From: Azoarcus sp. TTM-91
GTDB lineage: Bacteria > Pseudomonadota > Gammaproteobacteria > Burkholderiales > Rhodocyclaceae
Length of the DNA: 64,000 bases
Reading direction: 5' to 3'
Assembly: GCF_012911025.1 (NCBI RefSeq)
Contig: NZ_WUEI01000012.1
Span: 1 to 64,000 of the forward strand
Shown here: positions 15,594 to 27,535 of the stretch, in pieces
Layout of the letters: each line of letters begins with the position of its first letter
Position numbering within the stretch: position 1 is the first letter of the stretch
Program-made: the position numbers and the translations under genes
The notes under the pieces: generated by a model
Databases searched by the model: none
The model's input: the letters and a program-made list of their open reading frames with translations, nothing else
What the model was told of the DNA's origin: nothing

Positions 15594-18452
15594 TCAGCGG
15601 TGGCGGAGGAAGCGCGCCTCGAACTCCGCCGCCGGCACCGGCGGGCTGCAAAGATAGCCCTGGTAGGCGCCGCAGCCCAAGGTCGCCAGCAAGGCAAGCT
15701 GGGAGGCGGTTTCCACCCCTTCCGCCTGCACGCTGATCTCCAGCGCCCTCGCCATGGCGACCACCGCGGCGGCAATCGCGAGGTCGTTGCGGTCGTCGGC
15801 CAGATCCTTGACGAAACTGCGGTCGATCTTGAGTTTGTCGATGGCAAAGCGCTTGAGGTAGGCGAGGCTGGAATAGCCGGTGCCAAAATCGTCGATGGCC
15901 AGCCGCAGCCCCAGCTCCTTGAGGCGATCCAGCATTGCCGCCGCCCGCTCGCCTTGGTCCATCAGGTTGCTCTCGGTGATCTCCAGCTCCAGCCGGCCGG
16001 CCGGCAAGCCGGTTTCCTCCAGCACTTCCCGCAGCATGGAGCCCACATCCTGGCGCTTGAACTGTGCCGCGGACAGGTTGACCGCCATCGAACCGAAGGC
16101 AAGGCCGGCGGAAATCCAGGCCTGGGCCTGGCGACAGGCTTCGCGCAGCACCCATTCGCCCAGCGGCAGGATGAGGCCGGTTTCCTCGGCGATGGGGATG
16201 AACTCCACCGGCGAGATCATCGCCTCCCCCGCGGGCTGCCAGCGCACCAAGGCCTCCGCTCCCAGCAGGCGGCCATCGGCCACCGACAGCACCGGCTGGT
16301 AGAAGACGACAAACTCCTCCTGCGCCAGCGCCCGGCGCAAGCGGGTTTCCAGGTCCAGCCGCTGGCTGGCGTAGCGGGTCAGGTCTTCGGTGTAGAAGCC
16401 ATAGGTGTTGCGGCCCTGGCTCTTGGCCCGGTACATCGCGGCATCCGCGTTGCGCACCAGTTCCATGAACTCCCAGCCGTCGTCCGGATAGAGGCTGATG
16501 CCGACGCTGACGTGGATGAACACCTCATGACCCGAAGAAAGGGAGAAAGGCTCGGCCAGCCCCTCGATCAGGTTCTGCGCCACGATGGCGGCATCGCCCG
16601 GCGCCTCCACTTGCTCCAGCAGCACCATGAACTCGTCGCCGCCCAGGCGGCCGAGGGTGTCCTCCTCGCGCAGCCGGCGGCGCAAGCGGCCGGCGACCTC
16701 GCACAGCAGTTCGTCGCCCACCGAATGGCCCAGGCTGTCGTTCACCGTCTTGAAACGGTCGAGGTCGAGGAACATCACCGCCACCCGCTTGCCGCGGCGC
16801 TGGGCCACCTCCAGCGCGTGCTCCAGGCGGGAGAGCACCAGCAGGCGGTTGGGCAGGTCGGTGAGCGGATCGTGATGGGCAAGGTATTCCAGGCGCGCCT
16901 CGGTCTGCTTGAGCTTGCTGATGTCGGTGAACACACCGACGTAGTGGCTGAGCTCGCCGGCCTCGTTGCGCACCGCGTTCAGGGTGAGCCACTCCGGATA
17001 CAGCTCGCCGTTGCGGCGGCGGTTCCACAGCTCGCCCTGCCAGTAGCCCGTCTGCGTCAGCGCCGCCCACATCGCCTGGTAGTGGGCGCGGTCGTGACGG
17101 CCGGACTGGAGGAAACGCGGATTGCGGCCGATCACCTCGTCCCGCTCGTAGCCGGTCACCACGGTGAAGGCGCGATTGACCGAGACGATGCGGCCTTCGA
17201 GGTCGGTGATGAGCACGCCGTCGTGGGTGCTCTCTATCACCGCCGCGTTCAGCCGCAGGCACTCGGTGGCGGCACGCTGCTCGCTGATGTCGCTCCATAC
17301 GCCGACGATGCGTTGCGGCGCGCCCTCGCCATCCCTCACCAGCCTGCCTTCGTCGCGCAGCCACATCGTCTCGCCGTCACCCCGCAGGAAGCGGTATTCG
17401 CGCACCCGCTGGGTGCCGGCACGAAGGTCCACCGGCAGGCTGCGCGCCAGCGCCTGCTCGGCCGGGTGCAGACAGCTAGCCCACCAGCCTGGCTGCAGCG
17501 CGGCGGCGACTTCGTGGCCGGCGAGACGAGGCAGGTTGTCGCTGACCCAGGTGAGCCGCCAGGCGCCGTCGCGCAGCTCCATGGTGTAGTTCACCGAGGG
17601 GCTGGTGGCGAGCACCTCCTGCAGACGCGCGCTGGTCTGGCGCAGCGCTGCGCGCTCGCGCACCAACTCCGCCTCGCGGAACACCTTGTCCAGCACCAGC
17701 GGCAGCTCGTGCAAGTAGCCGTCATGCTTCACCAGGTAATCGGACACCCCCAGCCGCAGCGCCTGGGCTGCGATCTCCTCGCTGCCCTGGCCGGTGACCA
17801 TGACGATGGGCAGGTCCAGCCGGCGCTCTTCGCGCAACACCTTGGTGATGTCCAGCGCGTTCATGCCGGGCAGCAGGAAATCGAGCAGCACCACATCGTA
17901 GTCGCAGGGCAGCCCGGGAGCGGCCGGCAGGTTGGCGAGGACTTCGTCCGCAGTCGCCACATTGCGGATGCGCAGGTGGGGAGCCCCGTGCTGCAGGTGC
18001 CGCCGGGTGAGGTCGATGTCGAAGCGGTGGTGCTCGGCATAGAGCACCCGGATGGGCCGGCTGCGGTGAGCCAGCTCGGCGCGCGAGCGATTCAGCGCCA
18101 CCTCCAGCGTGCGCGGCAGGCGCTCCAGGTAATCGCCGTCCTTGACCAGGTAGTCGTCCGCTCCCGCTTTGAGGGCCGCCACCGCAGCGCCCTGGTCGCC
18201 CGAGCCGGTGAGCACCACGAAGGCCAGTGGCAGCCGCTGCTCCCGCACCCAGTTCAGCAGGTCCATGCCGCTGCCGTCGGGCAGGGCGAGATCGGCCACC
18301 ACCACCTCGTAGCCAGGCTCCAGCTTGAGCCGCTCTATGCCGCGCGCAACGCTGGTCGCCAGTTCGAGCACAGCGGCCGGCATGCCGCGCGCGAGTCCGC
18401 GGCGGACCAGATCCGCATCGAGCGGATTGTCTTCGACGTAAAGGACTTTCAT
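15594..18452 (-). CDS. REC-REC-PAS-PAS-GGDEF-EAL response regulator (c-di-GMP output)
   Basis: This 952-residue cytoplasmic protein has two receiver domains, two PAS domains, a GGDEF and an EAL domain. REC1 (about 1-125) has the full set Glu7/Asp8, Asp54, a VLTG threonine and a YLVK lysine. REC2 (about 132-260) keeps the phospho-acceptor (LLDFLLP), VTGQ and YLVK, but its acidic pair reads Glu-His. PAS domains span about 275-400 and 400-525. GGDEF is intact at 604-608 with an RxxD inhibitory site (REED) five residues upstream. EAL is at 733-735 with DDFGTGYSS, KIDRSF and AEGVET conserved. The ATG at 18452 lies 20 bases after the single-domain regulator, and it is the last gene of a four-gene operon. 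It is the probable output that turns the kinase signal into a change in c-di-GMP. Confidence 0.93.
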   Translation of the reverse strand: MKVLYVEDNPLDADLVRRGLARGMPAAVLELATSVARGIERLKLEPGYEVVVADLALPDGSGMDLLNWVREQRLPLAFVVLTGSGDQGAAVAALKAGADDYLVKDGDYLERLPRTLEVALNRSRAELAHRSRPIRVLYAEHHRFDIDLTRRHLQHGAPHLRIRNVATADEVLANLPAAPGLPCDYDVVLLDFLLPGMNALDITKVLREERRLDLPIVMVTGQGSEEIAAQALRLGVSDYLVKHDGYLHELPLVLDKVFREAELVRERAALRQTSARLQEVLATSPSVNYTMELRDGAWRLTWVSDNLPRLAGHEVAAALQPGWWASCLHPAEQALARSLPVDLRAGTQRVREYRFLRGDGETMWLRDEGRLVRDGEGAPQRIVGVWSDISEQRAATECLRLNAAVIESTHDGVLITDLEGRIVSVNRAFTVVTGYERDEVIGRNPRFLQSGRHDRAHYQAMWAALTQTGYWQGELWNRRRNGELYPEWLTLNAVRNEAGELSHYVGVFTDISKLKQTEARLEYLAHHDPLTDLPNRLLVLSRLEHALEVAQRRGKRVAVMFLDLDRFKTVNDSLGHSVGDELLCEVAGRLRRRLREEDTLGRLGGDEFMVLLEQVEAPGDAAIVAQNLIEGLAEPFSLSSGHEVFIHVSVGISLYPDDGWEFMELVRNADAAMYRAKSQGRNTYGFYTEDLTRYASQRLDLETRLRRALAQEEFVVFYQPVLSVADGRLLGAEALVRWQPAGEAMISPVEFIPIAEETGLILPLGEWVLREACRQAQAWISAGLAFGSMAVNLSAAQFKRQDVGSMLREVLEETGLPAGRLELEITESNLMDQGERAAAMLDRLKELGLRLAIDDFGTGYSSLAYLKRFAIDKLKIDRSFVKDLADDRNDLAIAAAVVAMARALEISVQAEGVETASQLALLATLGCGAYQGYLCSPPVPAAEFEARFLRHR

Positions 18453-18472
18453 CCGTACCCCCGGCCGCCGCC

Positions 18473-18910
18473 TCAGGCCCGGGCGGGCTTGTTGAGCGCG
18501 CACCAGTAAAGCTCGATCTGGCTGGCGACCTGGGTGAACTTGTCGAAATCGACCGGTTTCAGGATGTAGGAGTTGGCGCCCAGGGTGTAGGCGGTCTCGA
18601 TGTCGGCGTCTTCGTCCGAGGTCGTGAGCACCACCACCGGCACACTGCGCGACACCTCCTCGCGCTTGTACTGGCGCAGCACGTCCAGGCCATGCACCTT
18701 GGGCAGCTTGAGATCCAGCAAAACCACCAGCGGCAGCGGCTCGCCGGCGCTCCAGCGCGGCAGGAAGTCGAGCGCCTCCTGGCCATCACGGGCGACCAGC
18801 AGCGGGTTCACCAGATGCCGGCGGTTGAAGGCGCGGCGGGTAAGGTCCAGATCGGCCGGATTGTCCTCGACCAGCAGGATGGGTCGGGCGGTGGGCAGCA
18901 GCTCGCTCAT
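18473..18910 (-). CDS. single-domain response regulator (Rcp1/CheY-like)
   Basis: This 145-residue protein is a lone receiver domain of the Rcp1-like type, with the acidic pair Glu15/Asp16, phospho-acceptor Asp66 (LLDLKLP), VLTTS and the lysine in ILKPVDF. It has no output domain, so it probably shuttles phosphate between the kinase and other partners. Its ATG overlaps the kinase stop codon by four bases (ATGA), giving tight translational coupling. Confidence 0.92.
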   Translation of the reverse strand: MSELLPTARPILLVEDNPADLDLTRRAFNRRHLVNPLLVARDGQEALDFLPRWSAGEPLPLVVLLDLKLPKVHGLDVLRQYKREEVSRSVPVVVLTTSDEDADIETAYTLGANSYILKPVDFDKFTQVASQIELYWCALNKPARA

Positions 18911-21504
18911 AGTGGCAGTTCCAGGTGGAAGGTGGCACCCTGCCCCACGGCGCCCTCGGCCCATACCCGGCCGCCCATGCGCTGGACGGCCTTGCGCACG
19001 ATGGCGAGGCCGACGCCAGTGCCGGCGTAGTCCTCTGCCCGCTGCAGACGCTGGAAGATCTCGAAAATGCGATCGTGGAATTTCATGTCGAATCCGATTC
19101 CGTTGTCCTGGACACGTACATGACAGCGCTCCCCCTCCGCCCGGGCCGAAATGCGAATTTCAGGCGAGACGGCATCCCTTGAATACTTGAGAGCGTTATC
19201 AACGAGATTTCGCAGAACTTGCGCCAGTCCGTCGGGATCCACCTGCACCCTCAACTCCGGCACATCCACTTCGATGCGGGTATGGCCGCTTTCCAGCTCC
19301 GCGGCCCGCTCGGCGAGTATGCCACGCACCATGTCGGGCAGGTTTACCTCGGTCCGCTGCAGCGTGCGCCGCTCCATGCGGGAATAGGCAAGCAGGTCGT
19401 CGATCAGGCGGGCCATCTGCTTCACGCCGGAACGAATGTGCCGGATGAAGAGTTTTCCCTCCTCGTCGAGCTGGCCGGCATAGTCCTCCATCAACAGGTG
19501 GCTGTAGCCGTCGATGCCGCGCAGGGGCGCCTTGAGGTCGTGGGAAACCGAGTAGGCGAAGGTCTCCAGCTCCTTGTTCAGCACCGCCAGCTGGGCGGTG
19601 CGCTGCTCCACCCGCGCCTCCAGCTCGGCATTGAGCTCGCGTATCGCCGCATCCTTGCGGTGGCGTTCGGTGACATCAGTGAGCAGGCCGGTGCGCTCGA
19701 CCGGCCGGCCGTCGGCATCCCGCTGCAGGCTGCCGCGCTCTTCCACCCAGATGTACTCGCCGCTGCCGGAGCGGATGCGGTACTCCCGCATGGCATTGTC
19801 GCCCTCGGCCTCCGCCTGCTCCACGCGCTCGCGATCCTCCGGATGGACGAGCTCGATGAAGCGGAAATCCGCTGCCGTGAGCTGGGCTGTGCTGTAACCC
19901 CAGCGATGGATGTTCTCTGACACATAGGTGACCGGCCAGCCGGGCGACAGCCGCCAGCGGAACAACACGGTGGGGCTGGCCTCGACCACCGCGGAGGCGG
20001 CTTTCAGCGCCGCCTGGTCGCGGTAGCGGTTGGTGAGATCCAGCAAGGCGCCGATGACGGCCGGGCCGCCCTCGTAGTCGATCCGGCTGCCATACACCTC
20101 CACCGGAAAAGCGCTGCCGTCGCGCCGTATGCCGCGGAACTCGTACTGGACGAAGTCCACCTCGCCTGTGGTACGGCGTCGCAGTTGCTCGGTCACCCGA
20201 GGCAAGTCGTCCGGATGCACCAGGCGCGCAATGGGGAGGTCGATGATCTCCTCGACCTCATAGCCGAACCACTCCGCCAGCCGCGGATTGGCATAGGTCA
20301 TGCGGCCGTCGCGAACGAGGTAGACGCCAACCAGGGTGCGCTCGACCAGGCCGCGGAAGCGGGCCTCGCTCGCTGCGATGGCGGCGGCGGCATCGCGGTC
20401 CTGCTGCATGTCGAAGCAGCTGCCGATATAGCCGAGGAAGCGGCCGTCCGCTCCAAGGATGGGCTCGGCATGGCTCGCCATCCAGTGGTAGCCGCCATTG
20501 CGGAAACGCAGGCGGTATTCGGTGGAGAATGGTCGGCGCGCCGACAGGGCAGCGCGGAAGATCCGCTGCCAGCTGGCGAGGTCGTCCGGATGTACTCCCG
20601 CCAGCCAGCCTTCGCCGAGCTCCTGCGCCAGCTCCCGCCCGGTGGAGGACAGCCAGGCCTGGTTGAAGTAATCGAAGGCCCCCGCCGCGTCCGCCCGCCA
20701 GATGGGGTTGGGCATCCTGTCCAGCAGACGCACATGGTAGTCGCGCGAATCCAGCACCTCGCGCATCAGCGAAGACAGCTGGCGACCGAGCAGGCCCAGT
20801 TCATCACTCCCCGACACAGGGCGCGGCAGATTGCCGCCGCGCGCCTGGGAGCGGGTGTAAGCCAGCAATTGCTCAATGCGGTCGGTCAACAGCACCTTCA
20901 CCAGCGCGCCGATGCCTAGCGACAACAGCAGGATGGGCAGCAGGACAATGAGGCTCTGCCGCAAGGCCTGCTGGCGGGCGGAGCGCAGCAGCGGGCCCGT
21001 GTCCAGCAAGATCACCGCGTAGCCCGCCTGAGTGGAGCGGATCTGCCCCGCAGGCGCCGGCAGCCGCACCGGGAAGACACCCCACAGCCGGTCGCTGCCG
21101 CGATCGCCCGCTACCTGCCCGGCCAAGGTGCGTCGCGCCGCACTCACCAGCGCCGATGGCGGCGCCGGCAAGCCGACCTCTTCCAGCATGCGCCCCTCCA
21201 GCCCAGGCCGGGTGGCGGCGACGATACGCTCGCCACTGCCGACGAAGGCGGCATAGACCAGGTGCGGCAGGGTCACCCGCTGCGCCACCAACTGGCGCGC
21301 ATAGCGGCCATCTCCCTCAGCCAGCGCCGCCTCCAGGTTGGCCGCCAGGGTGCCGCCGGAATGGCGGGCGATCATCTCCACCCGGGTACGCGCATCTTCG
21401 GAATAACTGTTCAGGATGAAGGCGAACTGGCCGGCAGCCACCAGCACGCCGAACACCAGGACGATGCCGAGCAGCAATTGGCGCAGGGGCAGGTAGCTGA
21501 CCAC
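18907..21504 (-). CDS. membrane sensor histidine kinase with three PAS domains
   Basis: This 865-residue histidine kinase has TM1 (about 8-30), an extracytoplasmic sensor region, TM2 (about 182-205), PAS domains near 250-375, 380-500 and 505-630, a HisKA domain and a HATPase. The phospho-acceptor is His655 in VSHDLKAPLRG. N (DNALKYS), G1 (DNGIGFD) and G2 (GTGVGLAIV) boxes are intact. The start is the GTG at 21504, one base after the lipoprotein stop, with GAGGAGG six bases upstream. The open frame further upstream overlaps the lipoprotein gene and is not used. The adjacent lipoprotein and response regulators suggest a ligand-controlled phosphorelay. Confidence 0.92.
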   Translation of the reverse strand: MVSYLPLRQLLLGIVLVFGVLVAAGQFAFILNSYSEDARTRVEMIARHSGGTLAANLEAALAEGDGRYARQLVAQRVTLPHLVYAAFVGSGERIVAATRPGLEGRMLEEVGLPAPPSALVSAARRTLAGQVAGDRGSDRLWGVFPVRLPAPAGQIRSTQAGYAVILLDTGPLLRSARQQALRQSLIVLLPILLLSLGIGALVKVLLTDRIEQLLAYTRSQARGGNLPRPVSGSDELGLLGRQLSSLMREVLDSRDYHVRLLDRMPNPIWRADAAGAFDYFNQAWLSSTGRELAQELGEGWLAGVHPDDLASWQRIFRAALSARRPFSTEYRLRFRNGGYHWMASHAEPILGADGRFLGYIGSCFDMQQDRDAAAAIAASEARFRGLVERTLVGVYLVRDGRMTYANPRLAEWFGYEVEEIIDLPIARLVHPDDLPRVTEQLRRRTTGEVDFVQYEFRGIRRDGSAFPVEVYGSRIDYEGGPAVIGALLDLTNRYRDQAALKAASAVVEASPTVLFRWRLSPGWPVTYVSENIHRWGYSTAQLTAADFRFIELVHPEDRERVEQAEAEGDNAMREYRIRSGSGEYIWVEERGSLQRDADGRPVERTGLLTDVTERHRKDAAIRELNAELEARVEQRTAQLAVLNKELETFAYSVSHDLKAPLRGIDGYSHLLMEDYAGQLDEEGKLFIRHIRSGVKQMARLIDDLLAYSRMERRTLQRTEVNLPDMVRGILAERAAELESGHTRIEVDVPELRVQVDPDGLAQVLRNLVDNALKYSRDAVSPEIRISARAEGERCHVRVQDNGIGFDMKFHDRIFEIFQRLQRAEDYAGTGVGLAIVRKAVQRMGGRVWAEGAVGQGATFHLELPL

Positions 21505-21505
21505 C

Positions 21506-22471
21506 TCATACCTCCTCGACCAGGCTGGAATCGAGCAGGCTCTCACCCTGCACTTGGGCATGCAGCAAGCGGTAGTTGTGCAAGGTGAGCGCCACCCGCC
21601 CCAGCGTGCTGGCCAGTTCGCCGCTGGAGAAAAGGCGGCGGTTCTCCGCCGGGTCCGGCAGGCGCACACCCTGCAGCGCAACGCTGAACGCCTCGGGCGC
21701 CAACCCGGCACGCGGCCCCAGCGCCAGCGCGGCGGCCCCCGGGTTGGCCAGCAAGCGCTCACGCGCGGCGAAGTGGCTGGCTATCAATTGCCGTACATCC
21801 GCCCGGCGGCTGGCGAGTTGCAGCTCTCGGACCACGATCACGTTCGCGAACTCGCCGGCCATTTCCCGGGTGGAGAACAGCTCGAGCGCCCCCAGGGCCA
21901 GCAGACGGGAACGCACCGGCTCGATGCTGACCAAGGCATCCACCCGCCGTTCGAGGTAGGCGTCTTCCTGCTGGTCCAGGGGCAGAGGCACGAAAACCAC
22001 TTCATCGAGCCCGACGCCGGCGCGCTCCAGGGTCTTCGCAACCAGATAAGCGCCTCCGGCTTCCGTTTCGACACCAATGCGGGCGCCCCGCAGGGAGCCC
22101 AGCCCCTGGGCCGGCGGCCTCGCCAGCAGGCTGCCCGCCCCCTCGGAAAAATCCACCACGCAGACCAAGCGCGGCGCCTGTTCGTGTGCGGCCAGCAGCA
22201 AGGCTTCATCGAGCGTCACCACCGCCGCATCCAGGTTGCCATTGCGGAAGGCCGCCAGCACCATGGAGGCGTTGGGAAAATCAAGCAGCCGCGCAGAACC
22301 AGGAGGCAACAGCGCCTGGGACTCCGCCAGCCTCAAGCTGGCAGTACCGGGCCAAGGACTGGCGCCGACCAACAGGGGATCACGCGTGAGGGCACAGCCA
22401 GAGAGTGTGAACGGCAGCGCCGCACTCATCGGCAAGGCAGGAAAGGCGGCGAGAAAACGACGACGCTCCAC
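21506..22471 (-). CDS. ABC-type substrate-binding lipoprotein (NMT1/SsuA-like), sensor partner
   Basis: This 321-residue periplasmic-binding-type protein has an N-terminal basic and hydrophobic signal ending in the lipobox LSGC (Cys26), so it is a lipoprotein. The body (VGASPWPGTASLRLAES, RIGVETEAGGAYLVAKTLERAG) resembles substrate-binding proteins of nitrate/sulfonate/thiamine-precursor ABC systems. No ABC permease or ATPase gene is nearby. Its stop is one base from the kinase start, which implies a sensory rather than transport role. The start is a GTG at 22471 and is uncertain; the frame is open to 22558. Confidence 0.8.
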   Translation of the reverse strand: MERRRFLAAFPALPMSAALPFTLSGCALTRDPLLVGASPWPGTASLRLAESQALLPPGSARLLDFPNASMVLAAFRNGNLDAAVVTLDEALLLAAHEQAPRLVCVVDFSEGAGSLLARPPAQGLGSLRGARIGVETEAGGAYLVAKTLERAGVGLDEVVFVPLPLDQQEDAYLERRVDALVSIEPVRSRLLALGALELFSTREMAGEFANVIVVRELQLASRRADVRQLIASHFAARERLLANPGAAALALGPRAGLAPEAFSVALQGVRLPDPAENRRLFSSGELASTLGRVALTLHNYRLLHAQVQGESLLDSSLVEEV

Positions 22472-22692
22472 GCTCCGGCACCACTCCTCGTCACATGCCG
22501 CAAAACAGCGGCGACGGTTGGACAGGCGGCAGCCAAGCGGACTGCACCCCTGCAGCAACTTGCGTTTCGGCTATCGAGTGTAATGCAGACGGACTCGCCC
22601 TCGCGCGTTCAGTAGCCCCGGCCGGACAAGGGGTCACCTGCCCGGCTCAGCATCCGGGCGGGACATGCGATGGGCGGCAAAACAGTGGCGGC

Positions 22693-22731
22693 AAAAAACA
22701 AAGGGCCCGCAGCCATCGGCCGCGGACCCTT
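22693..22731 (-). terminator. rho-independent terminator after ssb
   Basis: A 14-bp stem with two G-U wobbles (22701-22731, loop of three bases) is followed on the minus strand by TTG and six T. It lies 20 bases after the ssb stop. Confidence 0.88.
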
Positions 22732-22750
22732 CGTTTGCCCGGGAGCAAAA

Positions 22751-23248
22751 TCAGAACGGGATGTCGTCGTCGAAGTCGCCGAAACCGCCGCTGTTACTGT
22801 TGGCGTTGCTGGCCGGCGCGGGACGGGAGGCCGGTGCCGGCGCGCGGGACTGCTGCGGCGCCGGGGCGTCGTAGCCGCCACTGTCCCCCCCACGCATCGG
22901 CGCATCGCCGCCTTCGCGGCGGCCCAGCATCTTCATCTCCTCGGCGCGGATCTCGGTGGTATAGCGATCCTGGCCGCTCTGGTCCTGCCACTTGCGGGTG
23001 CGCAGGCTGCCCTCGATGTAGACCTGGCTGCCCTTGCGCAGGTACTGGCCGGCGATCTCGGCCAGCTTGCCGTAGAAGCTGACACGGTGCCATTCGGTGG
23101 CCTCGCGGCGCTCGCCGCTGGTCTTGTCACGCCAGCTCTCGGTCGTGGCGAGGCGGATGTTGCAGATCGCGTCGCCCGACGGGGCAAAACGGCTTTCCGG
23201 ATCAGCGCCGAGGTTGCCGACCAGAATCACTTTGTTAACGGAAGCCAT
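22751..23248 (-). CDS. ssb: single-stranded DNA-binding protein
   Basis: This 165-residue SSB has an N-terminal OB fold ([16 protein letters not shown], the [14 protein letters not shown] segment), a Gly/Pro/Ala-rich linker and the acidic tip DDDIPF that docks replication and repair partners. AAAGGAG lies six bases before the ATG. The order uvrA / MFS / ssb is widespread in betaproteobacteria. No SOS box was seen upstream. Confidence 0.97.
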   Translation of the reverse strand: MASVNKVILVGNLGADPESRFAPSGDAICNIRLATTESWRDKTSGERREATEWHRVSFYGKLAEIAGQYLRKGSQVYIEGSLRTRKWQDQSGQDRYTTEIRAEEMKMLGRREGGDAPMRGGDSGGYDAPAPQQSRAPAPASRPAPASNANSNSGGFGDFDDDIPF

Positions 23249-23306
23249 CGGTTCTCCTTTGATTTCGAGGTGCAGACCGCCCGTGCAGGGCGGCCATCAG
23301 ATTCTT

Positions 23307-24515
23307 TCAGCCGCCGCTTGCGGCCGGAACGGCGCGCACGGGCGGGGGGCTCATCGTTGCCGCCAGGGCCAGCCACAGCAGGGCGAGCCCGCCACAGGAC
23401 AAGAAGACGGCCGCCGAACCATGGTGCTGCGCCAGCCAGCCGCCCAGCGCACCACCAAGGAAAAGTCCGGCGGATTGCAGCGTATTGTAGACGCCCAGCG
23501 CGGTTCCCTTGGCATCCGCCGGCGCGATGCGCGAGATCCACGACGGCTGCGTCGCCTCCAGCACATTGAAGGCGATGAAGAACAGTGTCAGCCACAAGCC
23601 CAGCGCATAGACGCCGTGGCCGAAGGCGTAGAAACCGAGCTGCACGACCACCAGCAGCGCCACCGCGCCATTGAACACCAGCTTCATGCGGTTGTAGCGC
23701 TCTGCAAAAATGATGGCCGGCACCATGAAGACGAAGGACACCAGCACCGCCGGCAGATACACCTTCCAGTGCTCGGCAACCGGCAGGCCAGCGGTGGAGA
23801 TCAGCGCCGCCGGCACCATGACCCACATCGTGGTCTGGATCAGGTGCAGCACGAAAACGCCGATGTTGAGCCGCATGAGCTGGCCATCGCGCAGCACATC
23901 CACGAAGCGGCCGGCGTTGGCGCGCGGCACCTGCGGCGCGCCGGGCACCACCCAGCCCAGCACCGCCATCGCACACAACGCCAGCGCGGCGGTGAGCCAG
24001 AACAGCCCACTCATGCCTATCCAGGCATAGAGCAGCGGCGCCCCCACCAGCGACACGGCAAACACCAGGCCAATGCTGGACCCTATCATCGCCATCACCT
24101 TGGTGCGGTGCTGGTCGCGGGTAAGGTCCGCGGCCAGCGCAGTCACCGCGGCGGAAATCGCGCCGGCGCCCTGCAGCACGCGACCGGCGATGATGCCGTA
24201 GATACCATCCGCACAGGCCGCAACCACGCTGCCGATGGCGAACAGCAGCAGGCCGAAGAAGATCACCGGCTTGCGCCCGAAACGATCGGACGCGGCGCCA
24301 TAGGCGATCTGCAGACAGGCCTGGGTCAGGCCGTAGGCGCCGATGGCAAGCCCGACCAGCGTAAGGTTGTCGCCGCCCGGAATGTGCTGCGCGTGGGCGG
24401 AAAAGACCGGCAGGATCAGGAACAGGCCGAACATGCGCAGCGCGAAGATCGCCGCCAGGCTGACACCGGCCCGGCGTTCAGCGGCCGTCATCGAATCGCG
24501 CGCAGAGGAAGACAT
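23307..24515 (-). CDS. MFS transporter
   Basis: This 402-residue major facilitator protein has about twelve hydrophobic segments. Loop 2-3 carries the MFS motif A as GAASDRFGRKP, and the overall type is a drug:H+ antiporter (DHA1-like). The substrate is unknown. The ATG at 24515 matches the usual N-terminus before the first membrane helix. It is divergent from uvrA across a 100-base gap and lies 58 bases upstream of ssb on the same strand. Confidence 0.88.
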   Translation of the reverse strand: MSSSARDSMTAAERRAGVSLAAIFALRMFGLFLILPVFSAHAQHIPGGDNLTLVGLAIGAYGLTQACLQIAYGAASDRFGRKPVIFFGLLLFAIGSVVAACADGIYGIIAGRVLQGAGAISAAVTALAADLTRDQHRTKVMAMIGSSIGLVFAVSLVGAPLLYAWIGMSGLFWLTAALALCAMAVLGWVVPGAPQVPRANAGRFVDVLRDGQLMRLNIGVFVLHLIQTTMWVMVPAALISTAGLPVAEHWKVYLPAVLVSFVFMVPAIIFAERYNRMKLVFNGAVALLVVVQLGFYAFGHGVYALGLWLTLFFIAFNVLEATQPSWISRIAPADAKGTALGVYNTLQSAGLFLGGALGGWLAQHHGSAAVFLSCGGLALLWLALAATMSPPPVRAVPAASGG

Positions 24516-24547
24516 GCTGGCGGTGGACAAAAGAACGCATTCTAACA

Positions 24548-24577
24548 TTGGCCCGCAGCGCCCTTCTCTCTTATAGT
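24548..24577 (+). promoter_or_regulatory. candidate sigma-70 promoter of uvrA
   Basis: TTGGCC (24548-24553), an 18-base spacer and TATAGT (24572-24577) precede the uvrA ATG by 38 bases. No LexA-type CTG-N10-CAG box overlaps it. Confidence 0.6.
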
Positions 24578-24615
24578 CCAACGTTGCCTTCCGCACTCAT
24601 CCCAAGCAGCCGCCC

Positions 24616-27441
<2,826 letters not shown>

Positions 27442-27535
27442 TAGATTAAGGAACGCCGCCCCTCTACCCGCACTTGCGGCCAAGCCGGGAGAGGACGACC
27501 ATCGCACTCGTCCAAAAGAGATAGGCGGTACTGCG

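Noticed and set aside
22751-23306. Weak hairpin CCGCCC / GGGCGG between the MFS gene and ssb as a terminator
   Set aside because: The stem is only six pairs with no T-tract, so it is not supported as a terminator.
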